Shown here in pieces: positions 1 through 7,878 of a stretch of 64,000 nt of DNA (within the stretch, counting starts at the first letter, position 1; each line of letters starts with the position of its first letter). Both the position numbers and the translations under genes were made by a program. Below the pieces are notes generated by a model that searched no databases, had not been told where the DNA came from, and saw nothing but the letters and a program-made list of their open reading frames with translations. The stretch comes from Candidatus Dormiibacterota bacterium (GTDB lineage Bacteria > Chloroflexota > Dormibacteria > Aeolococcales > Aeolococcaceae): contig PMOL01000005.1 in assembly GCA_003162415.1 (NCBI GenBank), forward strand, positions 62,001-126,000, given 5' to 3'.

Positions 1-11
1 CGTCGATCGGG

Positions 12-422
12 ATGAGCGACGAGGACACGCGAAGCATTGCCGGCGCGAACACTGCGGAGCGCTTCGAGCCGCTGGTGGCGCGCATCGCACGGACGGATCG
101 CATCCCCGCCGACGGATGGCGGGTCGCATCGGATCCGCTCTTCCAGGGCAGCGTGTTGCTGGCGACGCGCGTGCTCGCGGCATTCGCCGAGCGCGCGGGC
201 GGCGACGTCCTGCTCGGCGTGCCCGACCGCGGCGCCCTCCTCGCGCTGCCGGCGGCGCTCCCGTCCGCGGATCGATTTCAGCGCCGGGTGCTCAAGGAAT
301 GGCGCGAGGCGATGAACCCGTGCTCGCGCGAGGTGCTGATCACCGACGGGCGACAGCTCCGCGCAGTGTCCCGCCGGTCGCGGACGTCAGGGCCGGTGGT
401 GCTGCCCTGGCTCGCCGAGTAG
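12..422 (+). CDS. Uncharacterised protein, possibly 5'-truncated by window edge
   Basis: The frame is open to the left edge, so the ATG at 12 may be internal and the protein longer. The visible 136 residues form a soluble alpha/beta-looking polypeptide with a hydrophobic stretch (VLLATRVLAAFAERAGGDVL), then LLGVPDRGALLAL and a helix RRVLKEWREAM. The layout recalls the C-terminal part of DUF1444/YtpQ-like proteins, but the match is weak and I do not assign a family. Its 3' end overlaps the convergent gene at 387-773 by about 36 nt. Confidence 0.5.
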   Translation: MSDEDTRSIAGANTAERFEPLVARIARTDRIPADGWRVASDPLFQGSVLLATRVLAAFAERAGGDVLLGVPDRGALLALPAALPSADRFQRRVLKEWREAMNPCSREVLITDGRQLRAVSRRSRTSGPVVLPWLAE

Positions 423-773
423 CAGTCGAGACGCGGCCCCGACGCGGTTTGCCTCCTGGCGAGCCACGAATGCGCTCGCGGCGCCCAGCGCAACAGCGGC
501 CGCGACCCCGGCCAGCGTCCTGGCGGCGACCCGGGTCGCCCGACCCCGAACCGAGATCGGGGACAGACCGGGCCCCTCGCCAAACCACATCGTCATCGCA
601 GTCTGGTCTGCGACGACGCCGTCCTCGCCGTGAATCCGGCTTCGCTCGATGCGCACGGCGGCAGGCCGAGCGCCACGCCACCGCTTCTGATCGAAGAGCG
701 CGGGGGCTGCACGCAGGGCCCCGCTGCTGGCAATCGCACGGACAACGGCCACAGCACGTTCCGACGTCGGCAT
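387..773 (-). CDS. Small protein with one predicted membrane segment
   Basis: About 128 residues, starting at MPTSERAVAV. The longer open frame upstream runs antisense to the next gene and has shadow-like composition, so this internal ATG is preferred. The N-terminal half is soluble; near residues 88-107 there is a hydrophobic segment (ARTLAGVAAAVALGAASAF) that could be a membrane anchor. It is divergent from the gene at 799 with only about 25 bp between the starts, so both would share a very short promoter region. No family recognised. Confidence 0.5.
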   Translation of the reverse strand: MPTSERAVAVVRAIASSGALRAAPALFDQKRWRGARPAAVRIERSRIHGEDGVVADQTAMTMWFGEGPGLSPISVRGRATRVAARTLAGVAAAVALGAASAFVARQEANRVGAASRLLLGEPGQHHRP

Positions 774-798
774 CGCTGGACAGGATAGCGTTCTGCCT

Positions 799-1545
799 GT
801 GACGCTGATCGACGAACTCCCCGGCCGGATCGACGCGAGCTTCATCGGCGCGCTCGCCGGTGAGCATGCTGCCGGAACCGCGGCGGGCACAGCCGACCTG
901 GTCGGCGTCGCCGAGTCGGCCGCAGCGTGCGGCGGGTTCGACGACGCGGATCTGCGCAAGCGCGGCCTCGAACGGCCATCGCGCGCCGGTGCTGCCGGAC
1001 TGCTGCTTCGTGCCCTCCCGTTCGGTCTCCTGAGCCCGCTCGACAGGCCGAGGCTGCGGCGCGACGCGTACCGCTGCGTCGCAATGGCCGGTGCCGACGA
1101 GGGCACCGCCGTGACAGCGGTCGCCGCCGCGCTGCTGATCGCCGACCTCCTGAGATTCGACCTGGAGACGTCACTGGTCCGAGTTCGTCAGTCGCTGCTC
1201 GAGGACGCCCCGATGGCGCTGCTCGACCGGCTCCGCGTGGTCGACGAGGGACCACCGATGGACATCTCCGATCCGGACCCCGGCCTCACCCTCCAGCGCG
1301 CCATCTGCGCCCTCGCGACCGCCAACCCGTTCGACGACGTGCTCGCCGCCGCGGCCAGCGGAACGGCTGTCGCCGCGAGCCTCGCGGGTGCGCTGGTCGG
1401 AGCCCGCGATGGCGTCGCTGCCGTCTCCGGCATCGACCGCGACCATCTTCCGCATGCGGACCGCGCCCTCAGCGTTGCACGCCATCTCGCCGAAGCAGCG
1501 GTCGCGACCCTACCTCGCGATGAGCCGAACGCCTTCAGGCTCTAA
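799..1545 (+). CDS. ADP-ribosylglycohydrolase-family-like protein
   Basis: 248 residues from a GTG start. The pattern GLLLRALPFGLL, then a helix, then AGADEGTAVTAVAAALLIADLL, and later GTAVAASLAGALVGARDGVAAV resembles the all-helical ADP-ribosylglycohydrolase (ARH/DraG) fold, which removes ADP-ribose from proteins or nucleic acids using paired metals. The usual acidic metal-ligand clusters are not all obvious and the protein is shorter than the usual 300 residues, so it may be a diverged or inactive member. It precedes the B12-binding gene at 1559 with a 13-bp gap, which suggests co-transcription. Family call moderate, activity uncertain. Confidence 0.55.
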   Translation: MTLIDELPGRIDASFIGALAGEHAAGTAAGTADLVGVAESAAACGGFDDADLRKRGLERPSRAGAAGLLLRALPFGLLSPLDRPRLRRDAYRCVAMAGADEGTAVTAVAAALLIADLLRFDLETSLVRVRQSLLEDAPMALLDRLRVVDEGPPMDISDPDPGLTLQRAICALATANPFDDVLAAAASGTAVAASLAGALVGARDGVAAVSGIDRDHLPHADRALSVARHLAEAAVATLPRDEPNAFRL

Positions 1546-1558
1546 CATCAGGAACGTT

Positions 1559-1990
1559 ATGGAAGCCACCGCCGCGCCGTCCTCGACGCGAAAGATCAGG
1601 ATCCTCACGGCCAAGGTCGGCCTGGACGGCCACGACCGCGGGGTCAAGGTCATCTCGCGGGCGCTCCGCGACGCCGGTGTCGAAGTGATCTACACGGGGC
1701 TGCACCAGACCCCTGCCATGGTCGTCGAGGCCGCCATCCAGGAGGACGTCGACGGCATCGGCATCAGCCTCCTGAGCGGCGCCCACATGACGCTGTTCCC
1801 CGAGATCATCCGGCTCCTCAAGGAACGCGACGCCGCGGACATCGTCGTCTTCGGCGGCGGGATCATCCCCGACTCCGACGTCACGGCACTCGAGAAGCTC
1901 GGCGTCGACAAGGTGTTCACCCCCGGAACGTCGCTCGATGAGGCGGTCTCCTACGTCAAGGAGCGATTCGGGGCGGGGGCGGCGGCCTGA
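1559..1990 (+). CDS. Cobalamin B12-binding subunit of methylmalonyl-CoA mutase
   Basis: 143 residues. The start ATG has an AGGA ribosome site about 6 nt upstream. KIRILTAKVGLDGHDRG carries the DxHxxG motif that supplies the lower axial histidine to cobalamin; SLLSGAH and VVFGGGIIP are the other family blocks binding the corrinoid tail. The size fits a stand-alone small subunit that pairs with a separate catalytic TIM-barrel subunit to interconvert methylmalonyl-CoA and succinyl-CoA. The catalytic subunit is not in this window. A small domain of this kind could also serve another acyl-CoA mutase, such as ethylmalonyl- or isobutyryl-CoA mutase. Confidence 0.9.
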   Translation: MEATAAPSSTRKIRILTAKVGLDGHDRGVKVISRALRDAGVEVIYTGLHQTPAMVVEAAIQEDVDGIGISLLSGAHMTLFPEIIRLLKERDAADIVVFGGGIIPDSDVTALEKLGVDKVFTPGTSLDEAVSYVKERFGAGAAA

Positions 1991-2013
1991 CCCCGGGACT
2001 GCTCTGCCTCACG

Positions 2014-2697
2014 GTGGCGGCGGCCCGCGCGGGGCGGTTCGTCAGTGATCCGGGAGATCCGAGGGCAGGTGTCGCTCCGCCGCATCCGGCATTCGCGACC
2101 TTCCGGAAGATGTCCTATGTCTGGGTCGACGGGCAGGCGTTCGAACCGATCGGGGACAGCCTCGACCTCTGGCTCGCTTTCCTCCGGGGCAACGGCGCCC
2201 GCCAGGCGTGGATGGACGTGAGTGGTGGCGAGGAGGTCTGCCGGGTGATCCGCGGCGACGGCGAGGAGACCTGGCGGGCGATCTGGAATGGCGGCATCTT
2301 CATGCTCCACGGTGCTGAGGAGACCGGACCGCCGAGGCGCCACGAAACCGATGTGGCCGCGATGGCGCAGCGGCTCCACGATGCCGTCCATGCGGAGATC
2401 GAGGCCGGGGCGGCCGACGTCCGCCGAGCGGCGCTGGAGCGGGCGCTCGAAATCCTGGCCTCACCTGGCGATGGCGAGGAGGTCTCCGATGTTGCCTGGC
2501 CATATTTCGTTCTCCCGGACGGGAGCTCGACGGCCGCCCGGCGCCTGGTCGCGGCCGCGTGCGCGGCGTGGCCCGAGACTCCGGCGACCGCCGATCCTGA
2601 TGCCAAGCCGGCCCGTGGGGAGGGGTCCGTCGACGCCGCCCTCGAGGCGATCGCGGCGGCGGTGAATTCGGCAGCGACTGCAGAGCCGGTAGAGTAG
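2014..2697 (+). CDS. Conserved-looking hypothetical protein
   Basis: 227 residues from a GTG start 24 nt after the B12 subunit and 11 nt before the L25 gene, so probably in the same transcription unit. The centre (FRKMSYVWVDGQAF, WLAFLRGNGARQAWMDVSGGEEVCRVIR) looks like a folded alpha/beta domain, followed by a helical region (HDAVHAEIEAGAADVRRAALERALEI, split here) and an alanine-rich tail. No catalytic motif, signal peptide or membrane segment is seen. The true start may be the later ATG near MSYVWVDG. Function unknown. Confidence 0.6.
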   Translation: MAAARAGRFVSDPGDPRAGVAPPHPAFATFRKMSYVWVDGQAFEPIGDSLDLWLAFLRGNGARQAWMDVSGGEEVCRVIRGDGEETWRAIWNGGIFMLHGAEETGPPRRHETDVAAMAQRLHDAVHAEIEAGAADVRRAALERALEILASPGDGEEVSDVAWPYFVLPDGSSTAARRLVAAACAAWPETPATADPDAKPARGEGSVDAALEAIAAAVNSAATAEPVE

Positions 2698-2707
2698 CCA
2701 GGCGGAT

Positions 2708-3367
2708 ATGGCAGTTTCCCTCGAGCTCAGCGCATCGCTCCGGTCCGAGACCGGACGCCACGTGCACGCCGTCAGACGTCGCGGCGATGTGCCCGCGGTG
2801 CTATACGGCCACAACGTTGAGCCGCAGGCGCTGTCGATCGAAGCGCGCAGCCTGCAGCGGGTCTGGCACCACGCCGGCCACAGTCACTTGGTGGACCTGG
2901 CGCTCGAGGGCGGACGCGCTCGCAAGGTGCTGATCCGGGAATTGCAGGTCAATCCGCGCACGACCCAGCTCATGCACGTCGATCTCTTCGCGGTCAACCT
3001 CCGCGAGAAGCTGACCGTTGAGATTCCGCTCATCCCGGTCGGCGAGTCCCCGGCAGTCACCGAGCTGAAGCTGGGCGTGCTCCAGCAGATCATCACCTCG
3101 ATCAAGGTCGAGTGCATGCCGGGGGACATCCCCGCGCAGCTCAACGTCGACATCTCCGGCCTGACCGAGATCGACCAGGGTATTCGGCTCGCCGAGGTGC
3201 CGCTCCCCGAGCGGGTGACCCTCGCAACCGGCGTCGATCCCGACGAGCTCGTCCTCAAAGTCGCACAGGTACGGGTTGCCGCCGAGGCCGAAGAGGCCGA
3301 GGCTGTGCCTGCCGACGGCGAGGCTGAGGCGGCCGAGCCCGTCGACGACGACACCGGGTCGTCCTAG
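2708..3367 (+). CDS. rplY: 50S ribosomal protein L25 / general stress protein Ctc
   Basis: 219 residues: an N-terminal L25 domain (LSASLRSETGRHVHAVRRRG, then DVPAVLYGHNVEPQALSI) that binds 5S rRNA, and a C-terminal beta domain typical of the long Ctc/TL5 form (KLTVEIPLIPVGESPAV, LNVDISGLTEIDQGIRL). The extreme C terminus is an acidic Ala/Glu-rich tail, common in high-GC bacteria. The GCGGATATG context gives a plausible start 11 nt after the previous stop. Long Ctc forms are often induced by stress, but nothing regulatory is visible here. Confidence 0.95.
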   Translation: MAVSLELSASLRSETGRHVHAVRRRGDVPAVLYGHNVEPQALSIEARSLQRVWHHAGHSHLVDLALEGGRARKVLIRELQVNPRTTQLMHVDLFAVNLREKLTVEIPLIPVGESPAVTELKLGVLQQIITSIKVECMPGDIPAQLNVDISGLTEIDQGIRLAEVPLPERVTLATGVDPDELVLKVAQVRVAAEAEEAEAVPADGEAEAAEPVDDDTGSS

Positions 3368-3387
3368 CGGCCCCGACCCCGATCCTG

Positions 3388-4251
3388 ATGCCGGCGATGA
3401 TGATCGCCAGTACCGCGTCGTGCGACCAGAGCAACTGGTTCTCATTCGTCTGCAATTCGATCCAGTCGCACGATCACAGCGGCCTGGTCGGCCCGCTGGT
3501 GCAGAACCTGCTCTCGGCGATCGCGATCTTCATCGTCCTCTACCTGGTCGGGCGGTTGATACGCGTGCTCGTGCTCTGGGCGATGAGCAGGGGCAAGGCC
3601 GATCGCCAGGTGCGGACGCTGGTTCGCAACCTCATCACGGTCACGACCTATGTCGTCGCGGTGATCAGCGCACTGGTCGTCTACGGCGTCAACGTCGCCG
3701 TCATCCTCACCGCCGCCGGAGTTGGCACGGTTGCGATCGGTCTGGCGTTCCAGGACCTGCTGCGCAACGTGCTCGCGGGGATCTGGCTGCTCCTCGAGCA
3801 GCCATTCCGGCTCGGGGACACGATCACGGTTTTGGATCAGACCGGCGCGGTCCAGAACATCACGTTGCGCACCACGACACTTCGCACCGGCGTCGGCGAG
3901 CTGGCGATCCTGCCCAACCTCACGGTGTTCACCGGGATCGTCGTCAACACGACGCATTTCGACACGCGCCGGCTCACCGTCGGCGTGCGGATCCTACCGA
4001 ACGTCGATCTTGCTGAGTTGATGCGCCGCGCGCGCACCGCGGTCGAGGAGATACCCGGCATCGAGGCCAAACCTGCAATCGTGCTCGAGCCGACGCTCGA
4101 CCGTGACGTGCCCCTGCTTCGCTGCCACTTCTGGGTGGACCAGCGCGAGCAGGATCCCGATGCGATCACCGCGGCGGTCGCCGAGCGCCTATGGGATGTG
4201 GTCGGTGCGAAGCCCGAGGCTGAGTCCGCCGAACCCAAGGCTCAGAGCTAG
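3388..4251 (+). CDS. MscS-family mechanosensitive ion channel
   Basis: 287 residues, a short MscS-type channel that releases solutes when membrane tension rises. Hydrophobic segments are at about 30-52, 75-95 and 97-120. The third is the pore-lining helix and runs into the diagnostic block GVGTVAIGLAFQDLLRNVLAG, followed by the beta domain (PFRLGDTITVLDQTGAVQNI) and a soluble alpha/beta tail with the VGVRILP strand. It starts about 20 nt after the L25 stop and is followed 11 nt later by a phosphatase gene, so it may be part of a run of co-oriented genes. Confidence 0.92.
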   Translation: MPAMMIASTASCDQSNWFSFVCNSIQSHDHSGLVGPLVQNLLSAIAIFIVLYLVGRLIRVLVLWAMSRGKADRQVRTLVRNLITVTTYVVAVISALVVYGVNVAVILTAAGVGTVAIGLAFQDLLRNVLAGIWLLLEQPFRLGDTITVLDQTGAVQNITLRTTTLRTGVGELAILPNLTVFTGIVVNTTHFDTRRLTVGVRILPNVDLAELMRRARTAVEEIPGIEAKPAIVLEPTLDRDVPLLRCHFWVDQREQDPDAITAAVAERLWDVVGAKPEAESAEPKAQS

Positions 4252-4262
4252 AGTCGCCGCCC

Positions 4263-4859
4263 GTGGAGACTTCCCAGCCCAACACCTCGCAGCGGATCGT
4301 CGTCGTGCGCCATGGCGAGACCGAGTGGAGCCGCGAAAAACGCCACACCGGACGCACCGACCTTCCGCTCACCGCCGAGGGCCGCGCGCAGGCGGGTTCC
4401 CTGGTCGCGCGACTCGCAGGTCTGACCTTCGCCGCGGTATTCGTGAGCCCCTTGCAGCGCGCACGCGAGACGTGCGCGATCGCCGGCTTCGGGGATCGAG
4501 CGGTCGTCGATCCGGATCTGATCGAGTGGGACTACGGCGAGTTCGACGGACTCACGGGCACCGAGATTCAGCAGCGAATCCCGGGATGGACGCTGTTCGA
4601 CGATGGCGTCATCGGCGGCGAGACGATCGACGATGTTGCGGCCCGCGCACGGCGGGCGATCGCACGCGCCCGAGCGGTGGACGGAGACGTGCTGCTTTTC
4701 GGCCACGGTCACCAGCTGCGCATCCTCACGGCGTTGTGGCTCGACTACCCGGCGCGCGCGGCGCAGCGTCTGCAACTCGCGACCGCCTCACCATCGATGC
4801 TCGGCTATGAGAACTCATGGACGGCACTGCTCAGCTGGAACGGCTTGCCCGCGAGCTGA
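4263..4859 (+). CDS. Histidine phosphatase (phosphoglycerate-mutase-like)
   Basis: 198 residues from a GTG start. RHGETEWS contains the catalytic RHG with the phospho-accepting histidine; TDLPLTAEGRAQA and VSPLQRARETC supply the phosphate-pocket arginine; GHGHQLRILTALWL supplies the second catalytic histidine. All histidine phosphatase signature residues are therefore present. Substrates in this superfamily are too varied to predict; this size fits 2,3-bisphosphoglycerate-independent-mutase-like, alpha-ribazole or sugar phosphatases. No AdoCbl-assembly genes are adjacent, so a cobalamin role is only possible. Confidence 0.9.
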   Translation: METSQPNTSQRIVVVRHGETEWSREKRHTGRTDLPLTAEGRAQAGSLVARLAGLTFAAVFVSPLQRARETCAIAGFGDRAVVDPDLIEWDYGEFDGLTGTEIQQRIPGWTLFDDGVIGGETIDDVAARARRAIARARAVDGDVLLFGHGHQLRILTALWLDYPARAAQRLQLATASPSMLGYENSWTALLSWNGLPAS

Positions 4860-4874
4860 GCGTGCGCGGACGGA

Positions 4875-5231
4875 TCAACCCCTGGGGAGGCCGGCCTTCT
4901 CCTGAAGGGTGGAGATGCGGCCGCGCCAGTACACGAGGCGCCGTTCGAAGCGAAGCGCCTCGGCGTGCAGCGCCTTGAGATCGGTCCTCTGCACCTCGCC
5001 ACTGGCGTCAGCGTCCATGGTCCCGACGTGCTCCTCGGTCGTTGCCAGCACCGAGCGCTTGAACTCGAGCAACTCCATATAGACCTTGACCCAGTGCTCG
5101 GCGTCGTCGAGATGCTGGCTGCTCTCGTCTTCGCCATCGAGAAGCCGGTCCGGCTCCACCTGCTCGACTGCAGCCTTCTCGTCGCTCGGGGAGGCCGTCG
5201 TCTCGGATGGATCGTCGTTCATTGCTGCCAT
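4875..5231 (-). CDS. Small acidic hypothetical protein
   Basis: About 118 residues starting MAAMNDDPSE, chosen because CGGGAG lies just upstream; the open frame extends further but overlaps the neighbouring MerR-type gene. The N-terminal 40 residues are acidic and probably disordered. The rest is strongly helical (HWVKVYMELLEFKRSVL, ALHAEALRFERRLVYWRGRI), which suggests a coiled coil or a small helical bundle. It lies 34 bp downstream of the HspR-like gene on the same strand and may be in its operon. No family recognised. Confidence 0.6.
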   Translation of the reverse strand: MAAMNDDPSETTASPSDEKAAVEQVEPDRLLDGEDESSQHLDDAEHWVKVYMELLEFKRSVLATTEEHVGTMDADASGEVQRTDLKALHAEALRFERRLVYWRGRISTLQEKAGLPRG

Positions 5232-5265
5232 GCTCCCGAGTTGGTCCAGTACGCAGCTCGTGCTC

Positions 5266-5586
5266 TCAGAGGCGGACGTGGTCGACGTCGATCTCGACCA
5301 GCTCAGGTGGCCGCGGGATGCCCTGGGCATCGAGGAGTTGCAGACACTTGATGACATAACGCGCGCCGGCGATGTTCAGCCCGCGCTGCCTGGTGAGGCG
5401 TTGAATCGCGCTCAGAGTCAGGATGTCGCGCTGGGTGTAGCGGCGGCGATTGGTCGCGGTTCGCGCCGGAACGCCGAGACCCATGGTCTCGTACATCATC
5501 AGCGTGCGCGGGTGCGACGCGAGGATCTCAGCCGCGACGCTGATCGTGTAAAGCGGCTTGTCGAGGTCGAGCATTCGTTCCGACAT
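5266..5586 (-). CDS. MerR/HspR-like transcriptional regulator
   Basis: About 106 residues (start MSERMLDLD chosen; the frame opens slightly earlier). LYTISVAAEILASHPRTLMM is the winged-helix DNA-recognition part, then ATNRRRYTQRDILTLSAIQR (wing and helix 3) and LTRQRGLNIAGARYVIKCL, the short helix typical of HspR, the repressor of dnaK-type heat-shock operons in actinobacteria. Like HspR it has no effector-binding domain. No dnaK or clpB lies nearby, so the target is unknown. Family assignment firm, heat-shock role inferred. Confidence 0.8.
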   Translation of the reverse strand: MSERMLDLDKPLYTISVAAEILASHPRTLMMYETMGLGVPARTATNRRRYTQRDILTLSAIQRLTRQRGLNIAGARYVIKCLQLLDAQGIPRPPELVEIDVDHVRL

Positions 5587-5914
5587 CGGAGCCAGTGCTT
5601 CAACAGCCACAGCTGACTCCGCAGAAGCTGCATGCACCGCGGGTGCGCCACGTCGGTCGCTTGGTGGTCATGGTTTCGATTCTAGTCGCGTGCACCGTGA
5701 ATGGGGCCATGAGGGCGTGCGATTGCGCCATACCCGTTACGCGCCCAAGGTGCTTTACGCGCCCGGCCACCGGGTGAGATGAAATCTGGTAGAGCGGCTA
5801 TACGCTTTTCAACAGCTTTATCCGCCAAACGCACACGAGGAGACCGATATGCGAAATCGGAGCCCGAACGGTCGCCGCACTTGCGCTCGCGGGTACCTCC
5901 AGGCATCATTCTTG
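5587..5914. other. Intergenic stretch without a convincing gene
   Basis: Between the HspR-like gene and the corA leader there is no ORF with credible composition. One 27-codon frame from an ATG at 5849 has a GAGGAGA ribosome-site-like sequence upstream but no recognisable product. The region probably holds the regulator's own promoter and the start of the corA leader transcript. Confidence 0.4.
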
Positions 5915-5933
5915 GTTATAGGTTCGCTATAAC
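5915..5933. promoter_or_regulatory. Inverted repeat, candidate operator upstream of corA
   Basis: GTTATAG (5915-5921) and CTATAAC (5927-5933) form a perfect 7-bp inverted repeat with a 5-nt spacer. AT-rich dyads of this size stand out in this GC-rich DNA and are typical of repressor sites; the right arm also reads as a -10-like TATAAC. It lies about 260 bp before corA and at the start of a gene-free leader. No cognate regulator can be named. Confidence 0.4.
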
Positions 5934-6125
5934 TACTGGAGGTCATCCGGGTGGTCGAGGTCAGAGGCTGGCGTCAGCTCATGGCCGGCAGAAGGTCATG
6001 ACTGCTCGGGCCGAGCGGCGGCGACTGCTACTACGGGCAAACAACTGCTGGTGAGCGGCGGAAGGGGCCGCCGGGCTGAGAATGAGCGGCCCGGCCGGCC
6101 CCGACCGCCTCTGTTCTTTTCTGTC

Positions 6126-6172
6126 CACGGAAGGGGGTGCAGGGCAGGCGTTCCGTGAGCGCCTGCCTTTTT
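6126..6172 (+). terminator. Attenuator-like terminator in the corA leader
   Basis: GGCAGGCG (6143-6150) and CGCCTGCC (6160-6167) form an 8-bp GC stem followed by five T (6168-6172), an intrinsic terminator 22 nt before the corA ATG. The loop sequence TTCCGTG (6151-6157) is also the exact complement of CACGGAA (6126-6132), so an alternative hairpin could break the terminator. Mutually exclusive hairpins of this kind are the expression platform of riboswitches and attenuators. I do not recognise a known ligand-binding class upstream. It could also simply end an upstream transcript. Confidence 0.55.
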
Positions 6173-6194
6173 GCCAACGTGGGATGGTTGAGCG

Positions 6195-7145
6195 ATGCAA
6201 ACGCTCTTCTCCGCCGACGGTCATAACCGCGAGGTCGACGTCGCGACCGTCCAGCAACTGCTCGCATCCCATGAGACGTTCTGGCTCGACATTCAAGCGC
6301 CGGACGACGACGACTACAAGCTGTTGAGCGACACATTCAAGTTTCATCAGCTCACCATCGAGGACGTCAAGCATCAGAACCAGCGACCGAAGCTGGATGG
6401 GTACGACGGCTATGTCTTCGCCGTGGTCTTCGTCATCGCGCTGAACGGACAGGACGTGTCATTCCGCGAGCACCATCTCTACATCTCCCCCAACTTCCTG
6501 GTCACGGTCCACCAACCGCCCGAGCCGTCATTCGACAACCTCAACCTGCGAATCGCGGAGTCGCCGGTGAGCGTCTGTCACAAGTCGTCGTTCCTGACCT
6601 ACCTGGTCATGGATGCCATCGTGGACACCACCTTCGGGGCGCTGGAGACATTCGATGAGTCCGTCGACCGGCTGCAGGACGAGGTCCTACGGGACGCCAA
6701 CAACGCCCAGCTCGCGCTCCTCCAGCAGATGAAGCACTCGGCGGTCGAGATGCGACGCGTCCTGGGCGCACAGCGGGACATGTTCCAGCGTCTGGTGACG
6801 CTGTCGCTCGAGGCGGACCGTGAGACGACGGCGTACTACCGCGACGTCTACGACCACATCATCCGCCAGTACGAGACCGTCGATTCGCTCCGCGACCTGC
6901 TCACCGGCGCGATGGACGTCTACCTCTCGACCGTCTCGAACCGGCTCAACATGACCGTCAAGGCGCTCACCGTGGTGGCAAGTCTCTTTCTCCCGCTGAC
7001 ATTTCTCACCGGGTTCTTCGGCATGAACTTCGCCTGGCTGGTCACGCGCATCAACACCGGTTCGGCGTTCGCCATCGGCCTGTCACTCATGGCGATATCG
7101 ATCATCACTCAGCTGGTGTTCTTCCGGCGACGGGGCTGGATCTGA
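6195..7145 (+). CDS. corA: CorA-family magnesium/cobalt transporter
   Basis: 316 residues, the usual CorA size. A long soluble N-terminal domain (residues 1-245) includes the helical willow/stalk region (DRLQDEVLRDANNAQLALL, LRDLLTGAMDVYLSTVSNRL). Two C-terminal transmembrane helices follow, with the selectivity motif GMNF in LTGFFGMNFAWL at the end of the first. CorA forms a pentameric channel for Mg2+ and other divalent cations. The preceding leader carries a terminator/antiterminator pair (6126-6172), so expression may be set by attenuation. Convergent with the membrane-protein gene at 7154. Confidence 0.93.
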   Translation: MQTLFSADGHNREVDVATVQQLLASHETFWLDIQAPDDDDYKLLSDTFKFHQLTIEDVKHQNQRPKLDGYDGYVFAVVFVIALNGQDVSFREHHLYISPNFLVTVHQPPEPSFDNLNLRIAESPVSVCHKSSFLTYLVMDAIVDTTFGALETFDESVDRLQDEVLRDANNAQLALLQQMKHSAVEMRRVLGAQRDMFQRLVTLSLEADRETTAYYRDVYDHIIRQYETVDSLRDLLTGAMDVYLSTVSNRLNMTVKALTVVASLFLPLTFLTGFFGMNFAWLVTRINTGSAFAIGLSLMAISIITQLVFFRRRGWI

Positions 7146-7153
7146 TCTGCGGC

Positions 7154-7630
7154 CTAGCCGTAGAGGTCTGAAGGAGCGGTGGACGATGCACCGGCTCGGC
7201 GGCCAACCATCAGCGCCAGCGCGGTTCCATATACCAGATGGCTGGCGAGCATGATCATCTGTCGGTCGCGGCGATCCCGGTCGGCCGCCGGCATGATGCC
7301 GAAAGCGGGCACCCAGCCCATGTAGCTCACGCCGTAGATCGCTACCCCGTAGGCTATCCCCAGTGGGATGCGGGCGATCAACCGCTTCGGCGCCATGACG
7401 CCAAAGACGGCGCCGGCTGCGGTGCCGAATCCAAGGTGGAAGACGGTCGCGAGCGCATCCTGCTGCCCTTCGCTCGGTCGGATGCCCCCGCGTCTCAGAA
7501 CGCGCGAGGTGATCTTCTTGGGCGGCAGGCTGCCGCCCATGAGCCCGAATTGCTTGCCCCCCATCATCACCGCACTCATCGGCGCTGTCGCCAGCGCTCC
7601 GGCGACGGCACCGCGCAGGATCCGGTTCAC
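7154..7630 (-). CDS. Small integral membrane protein (DUF1440/DUF6789-like)
   Basis: 158 residues from a GTG start (MNRILRGAVAG) that has GAGGAG 6-7 nt upstream, preferred over the upstream ATG. Hydrophobic segments at about 5-22 (LRGAVAGALATAPMSAVMM), 65-85 (GFGTAAGAVFGVM), 90-110 (IPLGIAYGVAIYGVSYMGW) and 135-150 predict four membrane passes. The G/A-rich packing and the opening RGAVAGALATAPM resemble uncharacterised DUF1440/DUF6789 proteins. A 25-residue membrane peptide gene lies just upstream on the same strand. Confidence 0.75.
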   Translation of the reverse strand: MNRILRGAVAGALATAPMSAVMMGGKQFGLMGGSLPPKKITSRVLRRGGIRPSEGQQDALATVFHLGFGTAAGAVFGVMAPKRLIARIPLGIAYGVAIYGVSYMGWVPAFGIMPAADRDRRDRQMIMLASHLVYGTALALMVGRRAGASSTAPSDLYG

Positions 7631-7652
7631 TGGGTGCTCCTCTTCCTGCCTC

Positions 7653-7730
7653 TCACCGCGCACGCCAGAAGTAGCCGCCGCCTCCGAGAAGAAGCACGAC
7701 GAGCACGATGATCAGAATCAGTGTCAACAC
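7653..7730 (-). CDS. 25-residue single-pass membrane micropeptide
   Basis: A GTG start with a strong AGGAGG site 8 nt upstream (7739-7744, minus strand) opens a 25-codon frame. The product begins MLTLILIIVLVVLLLGGGGY and ends FWRAR: one hydrophobic helix, a glycine run and a basic tail, the pattern of DUF3309-like small membrane proteins common in GC-rich bacteria. It overlaps only the non-preferred 5' extension of the next gene and ends 22 nt before that gene's GTG. The excellent ribosome site makes it likely to be translated. Confidence 0.65.
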   Translation of the reverse strand: MLTLILIIVLVVLLLGGGGYFWRAR

Positions 7731-7756
7731 AGCCCCGACCTCCTAGCTCTTCATTT

Positions 7757-7781
7757 TAACTATCGCATTCTATGATAGTTA
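7757..7781. promoter_or_regulatory. Inverted repeat between the micropeptide gene and queC
   Basis: TAACTATC (7757-7764) and GATAGTTA (7774-7781) form a perfect 8-bp inverted repeat around a 9-nt AT-rich spacer. It lies in the divergent region between 7730 (minus) and 7879 (plus), a natural place for a repressor site. The arms share the CTAT/ATAG core with the dyad at 5915-5933, but spacer lengths differ, so a common regulator is only a possibility. Confidence 0.4.
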
Positions 7782-7878
7782 TCCTGTCAGGTGGGATGGC
7801 TGGATCAGCCAGATCGGCGCGACGGTTGCATCGGAGACAATCCGAGATCGTGCAGCTCAAGACTGACAATGCGTCCTG

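Noticed and set aside
5849..5932. 27-codon ORF with a GAGGAGA site in the corA upstream region
   Set aside because: The product is unrecognisable and ends inside the 5915-5933 dyad; evidence is too thin to call a gene.
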